A stretch of 64,000 nucleotides of DNA from Nocardia vinacea (GTDB lineage Bacteria; Actinomycetota; Actinomycetes; Mycobacteriales; Mycobacteriaceae): positions 2,170,001-2,234,000 of the forward strand of contig NZ_CP109149.1 of the NCBI RefSeq assembly GCF_035920345.1. The letters are read 5' to 3'. The stretch's first letter is position 1. Each line of letters starts with the position of its first letter. The position numbers and the translations under genes were made by a program. The notes beneath the pieces are model-generated. The model saw nothing but the letters and a program-made list of their open reading frames with translations, was not told where the DNA came from and ran no database searches. Of this stretch, positions 53,278-60,154 are shown in pieces.

Positions 53278-55491
53278 TCAGGGACCATCGGGCAACGGCT
53301 CTTCATTTCCGTTGACCGACCGAAGGGCGAGGGTCTGTTTCGGTGTCCAGTAGATCCGGCCGTTTTCGAACTCCTGGTAGGTCCCGGTGTCGAAGAGGAT
53401 TTCGTCGGATGTCGGCCAGCCGAGGGGCCCGTTCTCGAATCCGCTCCGATTCCATCGGTCACGGATTTCGCCGTGCACCCAGTACACCGGTCGGCCGTTG
53501 CGGTGGTAGAGCGCCCCGTTCTGGAAGCCCTCCACCTCACCCCATTCCACGTCCTTCGGATCGCGCAGTACTGCATTGTCGGTGATCGGGTACCCCAAAG
53601 GCCCTGCTTCCCAACCAGTTTCGGCAAACTTGTCGAACAACGACGACGGGATCGGATGTGCCCCGGTGGAGGGATGCCAGTAGATGTATCCATTCTTGAA
53701 TTGAGCGAATCGACCGACGCCGTCGGCTGTCTTCATTTCGCCGTTGGTACCGAGCCGCGGACCCAGCCACGGTGAAGCCGCCGCCTTCGCATCGATTTCT
53801 CCGGCCGGCGCGGCACCGGAGAACTCTCGGACGTGGCTTTCGAAGACGTCCCACGGGAAGTTCGGGCCGACGTCGGTATGGGTGCCGATCCCCAGGCACT
53901 CCGTCACATATTTATGGTCGGAGATGCCGTCGCGCCGCGTATACGGCGGAGCGATGACATCGGTGGCGAAGCCGTACTTCTTCGCGTCCTGAACAGCCAG
54001 CCAGGCGGCTATCCGGAGGTCTTCGTCGATGGCCATCCATTGGTCCCTCGACCATGACGCCCGGCTGCCCGCGAAGCAGAGATTGATCGTCTGCGCGTTG
54101 GCATCCAGGACCGACCACGACGCGTAATCCGTGTCGACGACATCGCAGACGATCGCATTCTCGAGCGTGTAGTGATAAGAGACGCCATTGGCCGTGTTGT
54201 TGAGATACGCCGCCAGAGATTCGGCTGTGCTGTTGCCTTCCTCGGTGTGCAGCAAGAAGTTGGTGATGCGAGCTCCCCAACGCTCCGACCGGGAGTTTCC
54301 CATTCTGTCGAGTTCGGTGAAAAAGGGGGCGTTCACGGTGTGTTCTCCTTGTGCCTGAATGCGTTGGATGGACCACTGCCCGAAGTCGGTAGCCAAGATG
54401 TCGTTGACGTCGACCGAGCTACCGTCGATGACGGGGCCAGGATTGGATGCGGTATCAATGACGCGCTGATAGAGGACGGCCTCGGGTGTGTCGAGCCGAT
54501 TGCCGGACCACGCGCGCGTCTGCCAGGCCCAGAACCGGCCTTCGGAAGTCCGGCCGACTACACCGTCTTGGATGGCCCAGGCGCATACCTTGGACGAGCC
54601 GTAAACTCCGGTCCACTCCCGCCCGATCGCGTCGTTGACGCCACGAAAAAAGTTGACCGCCTGGTCGTTCCATTGGTCCAGCGAAATGTCCTCGTCCACC
54701 GCGAAGAAGATCGGGCACCGGTCGTGTCCGCCGGCGGCGGTGTGGATTTCCCTGGCCTGCAGGCCCATCCGATGTCCGCCGTCGTAGCCTGTGGTCCAGT
54801 CCGAGGGTGCCTGGGCATTACCGGGCTTGCCGTACTGCCATATCGAAACGATGTCCAGTCCGGTAGCCCGCACACTATCGGCATATTCCCTGGTCACCGG
54901 CTTGGCGCCGAAACTGGCTCCGGGTCTGCTCGGCGACACGTAGACCAGGACAGCACTGTGTCCGGCTGCCTTGATGGCGTCGGGATCGATGAAACGCGCG
55001 GCGAAATCAACTGCGGTGGACATGCGGGGAGCTCCATTGGTCGAGAGAGGCGGGTCTGCGGCTTCGGCCAGCAGCGGCAGCGGGTCGAGCCGGTCCGATC
55101 CGGGTGGCACCCAGACATGCCGATGCCACTCGAGGTGCAGGTGCGGGGCGACGCCGCCGTTGGATGCGGAATCGGGGTTGATGCGGGCGATCCGCTGCCC
55201 CGCTACGACCCGGTCACCGACCGCGACTTCGCGAATCACGTGTCCGTACACGGTTGCGCCGCCGCCGTCTTCGGCGGGATGGTCCAGGACGACCCAGCCG
55301 GCCGGGTCGGGTCCGCCGAACCCGGAGGCCGGACCCGCGAATACCACCGTGCCGGCTTGGACCGCGTAGACGGGTAATCCGCCGCTGCCGCCCGGCCAGC
55401 CGAGATCGACACCCCAGTGGAACCCGTTGTCGCGGCGACCGAATCGGGAGGTGACGATGCGGCCACGCGCCAAGGGCCAGTACCTGGTCAT
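53278..55491 (-). CDS. Multi-domain peptidoglycan hydrolase (M23 / Rv2525c-like / amidase / LGFP)
   Basis: 737 residues from ATG 55491, overlapping the preceding small frame by 4 bp. Residues ~1-145 are an M23 endopeptidase (FHWGVDLG, then TVYGHVI, HLHLEWH). Residues ~160-375 are a Rv2525c-like glycoside-hydrolase-type domain (AVDFAARFIDPDAIKAAGH, FFAVDEDIS). Residues ~385-560 are an amidase/PGRP domain (ITNFLLHTEEGNSTAESLAA, SDHKYVTE). From ~575 on, three LGFP repeats (AGPLGYPITD, NGPLGWPTSD) should bind the cell wall. No signal peptide, so secretion is by lysis or another route, as with endolysins. Three cutting domains in one chain is unusual. Confidence 0.85.
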   Translation of the reverse strand: MTRYWPLARGRIVTSRFGRRDNGFHWGVDLGWPGGSGGLPVYAVQAGTVVFAGPASGFGGPDPAGWVVLDHPAEDGGGATVYGHVIREVAVGDRVVAGQRIARINPDSASNGGVAPHLHLEWHRHVWVPPGSDRLDPLPLLAEAADPPLSTNGAPRMSTAVDFAARFIDPDAIKAAGHSAVLVYVSPSRPGASFGAKPVTREYADSVRATGLDIVSIWQYGKPGNAQAPSDWTTGYDGGHRMGLQAREIHTAAGGHDRCPIFFAVDEDISLDQWNDQAVNFFRGVNDAIGREWTGVYGSSKVCAWAIQDGVVGRTSEGRFWAWQTRAWSGNRLDTPEAVLYQRVIDTASNPGPVIDGSSVDVNDILATDFGQWSIQRIQAQGEHTVNAPFFTELDRMGNSRSERWGARITNFLLHTEEGNSTAESLAAYLNNTANGVSYHYTLENAIVCDVVDTDYASWSVLDANAQTINLCFAGSRASWSRDQWMAIDEDLRIAAWLAVQDAKKYGFATDVIAPPYTRRDGISDHKYVTECLGIGTHTDVGPNFPWDVFESHVREFSGAAPAGEIDAKAAASPWLGPRLGTNGEMKTADGVGRFAQFKNGYIYWHPSTGAHPIPSSLFDKFAETGWEAGPLGYPITDNAVLRDPKDVEWGEVEGFQNGALYHRNGRPVYWVHGEIRDRWNRSGFENGPLGWPTSDEILFDTGTYQEFENGRIYWTPKQTLALRSVNGNEEPLPDGP

Positions 55492-55757
55492 GTCGGCTCC
55501 ACACGGTTCCGGTTGTGGAATGCCTCGATCACGATGCCCCCTCCGAGAAGTCGTAGCCGACCGGCTGCGAAGCAGTTGCCCAACCGAGTAGAGCAGGGCT
55601 CGCGGCGCGATTCGTCATCCAAACCGATGAAAAAGCGGTCCCCGTCGACGACATTCGGGAGAATAGAATCGAGTGCCGGACTACTCGTGTGAAGCATCTC
55701 CCCAAGACCTATGATCCACCCCAGGATGATTGCCGTTTCTCTTGTGTCGCAGGTCAT
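55488..55757 (-). CDS. Small hypothetical protein upstream of the hydrolase
   Basis: 89 residues from ATG 55757; start uncertain. The stop overlaps the hydrolase ATG by 4 bp (ATGA), suggesting translational coupling. Segments are IILGWIIGLGEML, VDGDRFFIGLDDES and LGGGIVIEAFHN. No family recognised. The proposed start is only 5 bp from the divergent LuxR start, which leaves no room for promoters, so a shorter form is more likely. Confidence 0.45.
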   Translation of the reverse strand: MTCDTRETAIILGWIIGLGEMLHTSSPALDSILPNVVDGDRFFIGLDDESRREPCSTRLGNCFAAGRLRLLGGGIVIEAFHNRNRVEPT

Positions 55758-55762
55758 TTCAT

Positions 55763-56905
55763 ATGCCGATGACAATCGAGAGGTTCTCCGCGATCGTCGC
55801 GCGAATCAACCGCGCGGCGCTGCATCCGGCTGACTGGCCGCAGGCGGTGCACGATATCGTCACCGAATTGGGCGCGCACCGCGGCGGCTTGGTCGTCTCG
55901 GCATCGGGTAGCCGGCGGATGACCGCCTGTTCACTCGGCGCGGACGATCTACGCCACAGCTACAACACCCGATTCTGGCGTATCGATCCGATCGCGAATG
56001 CGCTCGAACATGAACCCGCCGGTGTCATTACGACATGCGAAGAGCTGCTGGGGCCGGACTACCTGCACCGGCATCCGTTCTTCTGCGACTGGATGGTGCC
56101 ACACCGGCTGGGCAACGGGATACTCATGCTCCTCACCGGTGGCGCCAGCACATCCTGGATCGGGGTGTATCCCGATGGGAGCCGCAATCTCGACCGATCA
56201 CAGGCGACGTCGACGATGCGCTTGCTGCTCCCGCATCTTCGGCACGCGCTGAACGTGCAGTCCTGTTTGACGGACGCCCGTAACGAATACGGCCTGGCAA
56301 TCGCCGTGCTCGACGCGCATCGCAACGGGCTGGTGATCGTGTCCAGTTGCGGCGCTATCAGTTACGCGAACCCAGCGGCATTGTCGATCCTGGAATCGCG
56401 AGACGGCCTCGGTATAGGACGCCGCGGGCACCTCGAATCATCCGACAGCCGAACAGCAGTCGGGATGCGCGCGATCATCGATTCGGCAGTCCGCAAGTAT
56501 GGGCCCTACGTCGGCGGGCGCACCCTCATTCCCCGGGACAGCGGTCGCAGCTCGTACGCACTACTGGTGTTACCGCTGGATCCGAAGATCGGCTGCCCGG
56601 AGGAGTACACATCGGCGGCGCTCGTCGTCATCGTCGACCCGGATCACGAAATTCCGGAAGGACCGAAGGTACTGCGGCAACTGTACGGGTTGACCGCAGC
56701 CGAAGCGCGCGTCGCGGCGGCGGCATTACGCGGCGAAGGCCTGCGGTCGATCGCGGAAGAACTGGCGGTATCGGCGAACACCGTGCGCACGCATCTGCAA
56801 CGCGTCTTCGAGAAGACCGGTACACATCGACAGGCCGAACTGGTTCGGGTGCTGACTGCTGTGCTGTCCGGAACCGGTCAGTTCGTCGAATTCCGCGAGG
56901 AGTAG
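55763..56905 (+). CDS. LuxR-family transcriptional regulator
   Basis: 380 residues from ATG 55763 (ATG 55769 is also possible). The C-terminal helix-turn-helix is clear: YGLTAAEARVAAAALRGEGL, then IAEELAVSANTVRTHLQRVF and EKTGTHRQAELVRVL. The N-terminal ~300 residues contain a PAS-like or GAF-like region (NGLVIVSSCGAISYANPAAL, a typical PAS opening). The signal is unknown. No clear ribosome-binding site. Its 3' end overlaps the convergent desaturase by 28 bp. Confidence 0.85.
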   Translation: MPMTIERFSAIVARINRAALHPADWPQAVHDIVTELGAHRGGLVVSASGSRRMTACSLGADDLRHSYNTRFWRIDPIANALEHEPAGVITTCEELLGPDYLHRHPFFCDWMVPHRLGNGILMLLTGGASTSWIGVYPDGSRNLDRSQATSTMRLLLPHLRHALNVQSCLTDARNEYGLAIAVLDAHRNGLVIVSSCGAISYANPAALSILESRDGLGIGRRGHLESSDSRTAVGMRAIIDSAVRKYGPYVGGRTLIPRDSGRSSYALLVLPLDPKIGCPEEYTSAALVVIVDPDHEIPEGPKVLRQLYGLTAAEARVAAAALRGEGLRSIAEELAVSANTVRTHLQRVFEKTGTHRQAELVRVLTAVLSGTGQFVEFREE

Positions 56906-57930
56906 GCCGCGCTGGCGGACCGACCGACAGTGTGCAGGTGACGCAGCGCTTGGGTGTATGAGCCCAGAAGGCTGGTCTGGCAATAGGGAACACCGATTTC
57001 AGCGCAGAATGCGGCGACCAGCGGTTGGGCTCGGCGCAGGTTGGGCCGGGGCATGGATGGGAACAGGTGGTGTTCGATCTGGTAGTTCAGGCCGCCGAGG
57101 GCGGCATCGGTCAGCCGCCCGCCGTGGACATTCCGGGAAGTGAGCACTTGGCGGCGCAGGAAGTCGGTTGAACCGGGAGTCGGCAGTACGGCCATCCCCT
57201 TGTGGTTGGGTGCGAAGGTGCACCCCATGTAGAACCCGAACAGGCCTTGCTGCACCACGAGGAAGGCAATGGCCTTGGCCGGGGACAGCACAAGGAACAC
57301 CGCGGACAGATACAAGGCCGCGTGGGCGCCCAGCAGCGCGGCCTCCCGGCGCCAGTACGGCGTCGACCGCCGCGCAAGGGCTCGAACACTGGCGGTGTGC
57401 AGGCTGCCCGCCTCGAGGAACAGCATCGGAAAAAACAGCCATGCCTGGTATCGGAAAATCAGCCGCCGGATGCCATGGCTGGCGGCTGCCCGCACACTGG
57501 AATGCGCCAGCACGCCCATTATGTCCGGGTCGGCGCCCTCGGTGTTGGGGTTCGCGTGGTGCCGATTGTGATTGCCGACCCACCAGCCGATGCTCAACCC
57601 GATGCCGAGATTTCCGCAGATCATGCCGAGCTGCTGGTTGGCGCGCCGGGTGCGAAAGATCTGCTGATGCCCGGCGTCGTGGCCGAGGAAGGCGAATTGA
57701 GCGAAGATCACGGCCAGAAACACCGCAGTGCCCAGCTGCCACCACGAGTCGCCGATGAGCGCGAACGCCGTCCACCCCGCAGCCAACGCCGCCGCCGTGA
57801 CCGCGATCCGCCAGCCGTAGTACCGCAGCCGCCGGTTCAGCAGTCCCGCTTGTCGCACTCGGCGAGACAGCCTGGCGTAGTCGCTGCCCCGGTCGGGCTC
57901 GACACGCGGGTCGGATTCGGTCAATGTCAC
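56878..57930 (-). CDS. Acyl-lipid/acyl-CoA desaturase
   Basis: 350 residues from GTG 57930. The three histidine boxes of membrane fatty-acid desaturases are present: FLGHDAGHQQIF, NHNRHHANPN and NYQIEHHLFPSM. Hydrophobic segments between them (for example WWQLGTAVFLAVIFAQFAF) make four membrane passes. It is of the DesA3-like delta-9/delta-6 type and introduces a double bond with O2 and electrons from a separate reductase, which is not nearby. Its 3' end overlaps the LuxR gene tail to tail by 28 bp. Confidence 0.88.
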   Translation of the reverse strand: MTLTESDPRVEPDRGSDYARLSRRVRQAGLLNRRLRYYGWRIAVTAAALAAGWTAFALIGDSWWQLGTAVFLAVIFAQFAFLGHDAGHQQIFRTRRANQQLGMICGNLGIGLSIGWWVGNHNRHHANPNTEGADPDIMGVLAHSSVRAAASHGIRRLIFRYQAWLFFPMLFLEAGSLHTASVRALARRSTPYWRREAALLGAHAALYLSAVFLVLSPAKAIAFLVVQQGLFGFYMGCTFAPNHKGMAVLPTPGSTDFLRRQVLTSRNVHGGRLTDAALGGLNYQIEHHLFPSMPRPNLRRAQPLVAAFCAEIGVPYCQTSLLGSYTQALRHLHTVGRSASAAYSSRNSTN

Positions 57931-57999
57931 GCGTTGGGCCCCAATCGATAAATCACCGGCTGCAAAGGATATCTACAAACCTAGCGGTGTGAACCGAAC

Positions 58000-58772
58000 A
58001 ACAGCCCCAACACAGCCCGAACGCTCGGGGTCGATGTGGCATTCGAACTCCGGAACGGATCGTTGCTGCGCATCAGGAATTCGGCGAGGTAGCTGTCGTG
58101 GGGTACGCCTGGGCGCAGCCAGGTGGTCGGGTTGTCGCCGAGGTACCGGTTGGTGATCCGTTGTGCCTGCATGCCCGGCGCTCGGCGAACTCTCCGAACA
58201 TATGCTACCCACCCGGCGGCACCGCGAGCACATTCGCGTCGCCAATTCCGGTGCAGTGGTGCTCGTCCCAGCTCAGTGCGAATTCCATCCACCGGTCGAA
58301 CATCACGAAACGCTTCGGATCGCCGGTGGTGCCGCCACTTTCGTAGATCCCGGCGATGACTCGATTCGCATTGGTCAGCCCGCGCGGAATCATATCCTCG
58401 ACGGGCACCGCGCGGAATTCGTTGACGACATTGGGAAAAGGCTCAGATCGCTGAAGGTTCGCACATCGGAGAGCGGATCGAAATCGAGTGTCTTCGCATG
58501 CCGCAGCCAGAACGGGCTGCCCGTATCGTCACTGAAATGCAATGCATGAGGGCACGGATATAGTCATCCGCGTTGCTTGCCACGAGTTCGCGGCGGGAGA
58601 GGTCCAAAATTTTCAGTCCGAGTCCGATCAGCGCGGTCGAGGAGACACGGGCGTCCTCGGTGAGGGCGATGCCCGCCTCGATCACGTTGTCGGAGATGGT
58701 CGCGGCGACGAACCAGCGGATCCGCCGCGACACCACAGACGGAACAGGCGGCATGCCCAACGACTGCGACAT
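58000..58772 (-). pseudogene. Decayed adenylating (AMP-ligase-like) gene
   Basis: Conserved pieces lie in order but in different frames: ADDYIRALM, then DDTGSPFWLRHAKTLDFDPL, then VVNEFRAVPVEDM, and the ATP-binding loop IAGIYESGGTTGDPKRFVMF followed by an in-frame stop after VLAVPPGG. At least two single-base shifts and one stop separate them. The pattern matches the AMP-ligase-like 'phenazine antibiotic biosynthesis' proteins of Streptomyces and Nocardia. Not functional. Confidence 0.65.
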
Positions 58773-58813
58773 CAGGCAGCACTCCTCGTCGGCGGCTGGG
58801 CAGCAGGCCGGAT

Positions 58814-59048
58814 CTACCGCGAGACCAGGCCGAGGAGATCGTCGAGGGCGTGTCGGATGCGGCGATCAGCCAGTTCGTAGCGGCTGCGTTGACTCTCGGG
58901 GACCGGCCACGACCAGGCCGCAGCCGTGCAGACAGGCCAGATGGTTGGACAGGTCCTGCTGCGAAACCCCGATCCGGTCGGCCAACTCCGACGGATAGGT
59001 CGGACCGGAGACAGCCGACGGGCGTACGAAGTTTCGCCTGACCGGCCA
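58814..59048 (-). pseudogene. Frameshifted ArsR-family regulator
   Basis: One frame reads PTYPSELADRIGVSQQDLSN, then HLACLHGCGLVVAG, the winged helix of a metal-sensing ArsR/CmtR-type protein. The remainder (ESQRSRYELADRRIRHALDD) is in the neighbouring frame and ends at 58814. The N-terminal helix is also lost. Two frame breaks make this a pseudogene, decayed together with the adjacent adenylating gene. Confidence 0.6.
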
Positions 59049-59466
59049 TTAACAGGATAGTTATCTTCTAAATGTTCTCGTTCCGGCCGTTCGTCGGATA
59101 GCCAGCGGTAAGCTGTTGTCGACGCCTTTCCGTGGTACCAGGAGGTGTCCTGTCCGGTTCGGTCGATAGTGCAGCTATCGGCCAGCCGGAGTACGCACTC
59201 CGGTCGGGGGTAAATCACGTGCGCTTCACCGAGCAACGAATCGGATAACAGTAGCCGATTCGGCAGGTGACACATTCACAACAAAATCCAGCGATTCGGC
59301 AACGTGGCCGAGCACGCGGACGTCACAAAGCTTGGTCCTGGCCGACATCACCGAATCCAGCGGCCCCACGTCTAACCAGACCACGGGCGCGCATCAGCCC
59401 AACAGGGCGGCCACGGAGGTGTCGTTAACAAATTTCTTGATTCAGCATTTAATTGAAGGATGCAAA
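59049..59466. other. Intergenic region before the secreted peptide
   Basis: About 420 bp of lower GC near its right end (AT-rich around 59425-59465). I see no gene. It presumably holds the promoter for the peptide at 59467. Confidence 0.4.
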
Positions 59467-59661
59467 ATGTCTAAAAAAATATTCAAGACCGCCGCCGTGA
59501 CTGCTATGGCCTTGCCCTTGCTCGTCCTCGCAGCTCCCGCGGCTTCTGCCGACACGACTCCATCTCCATCTCCGTCGTCCTCCGCCCCGTCCGGCACACC
59601 CGTGTTGTTCGGATCGGCCGTGTGGTGTATCAATCTCGGCAGTGTCATCTGGTGCATCTGA
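59467..59661 (+). CDS. Small secreted peptide with repeated W-C-I tail
   Basis: 64 residues from ATG 59467, with AAGGA 7 nt upstream. A clear signal peptide (SKKIFKTAAVTAMALPLLVL) ends after ASA, leaving a mature peptide of about 36 residues. It starts with a Ser/Pro/Thr-rich part and ends in GSAVWCINLGSVIWCI. The last 14 residues are two near-repeats (AVWCI-NLGS-VIWCI), each with a Trp-Cys-Ile. The two Cys could form a disulfide hairpin. No modifying enzyme is adjacent. It may be an exported signal, antimicrobial or surface peptide; the function is unknown. Confidence 0.65.
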   Translation: MSKKIFKTAAVTAMALPLLVLAAPAASADTTPSPSPSSSAPSGTPVLFGSAVWCINLGSVIWCI

Positions 59662-59707
59662 GTTCATCGGCTCCCTCGAATTGAGCTAGCCGGTCGAGGA
59701 CACAATT

Positions 59708-60105
59708 TCACGCTTCCGGTGCGTCGCGCGCGACGCACCGGAAGCCGAGATGGCAGGTAACGGTGTCCTCGGTCTGCCCCTGTCGGGCTGCGGGCCGGTA
59801 CCGAAGGCAGTAGTCGGCCGCGCACAGATACGATCCGCCCTTGATCACGCGGCGTGGAAAGCGTTGCGGCGCTGTTGGTTCGGGGGTGTCCACGTGCGGG
59901 TTGCGTGGGGCACAGCAGGTCGGTGTGGGACGCTGAGCGCGGAAGTAGTCCACGGTCCACTCCCACACGTTGCCGGTCATGTCGTGCAGACCCTAGCCGT
60001 TCGGTGAATAGGTGCCGACCGTCGTGGTGCCGGGTGTCCCGGTCTGCCCTCGGCCGGGGTGGAATTGCCACGGAAATGCGCCGACCCAAATGTTGGCCAT
60101 CCGAC
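59708..60105 (-). pseudogene. Formylglycine-generating enzyme, truncated and interrupted
   Basis: In one frame the C-terminal third of an FGE is readable: ANIWVGAFPWQFHP, then [36 protein letters not shown] (the copper/active-site C-x4-C) and [11 protein letters not shown]. An in-frame TAG at 59993-59995 replaces the Tyr/Trp expected in NGxGLHDM. The N-terminal two thirds are missing. It lies directly after the sulfatase in transcription order, where the activating enzyme belongs. It should not give active enzyme. Confidence 0.75.
59712..59745. terminator. Perfect 34-bp palindrome, probable bidirectional terminator
   Basis: GCTTCCGGTGCGTCGCG followed directly by its exact complement. It overlaps the coding end ([12 protein letters not shown]) of the FGE remnant and lies 50 bp after the secreted peptide gene. 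As RNA it makes a very stable hairpin. It may stop transcription from both sides, or be a repetitive-palindrome insertion. Confidence 0.5.
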
Positions 60106-60154
60106 GGCCGGTGGGTTCGAACGTCGCGGATCACGGTAACCACGGAATCCCGCC

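Noticed and set aside
54172..55377. 401-codon plus-strand frame opposite the cell-wall hydrolase
   Set aside because: Antisense of the M23/amidase gene; no start signal or motif.
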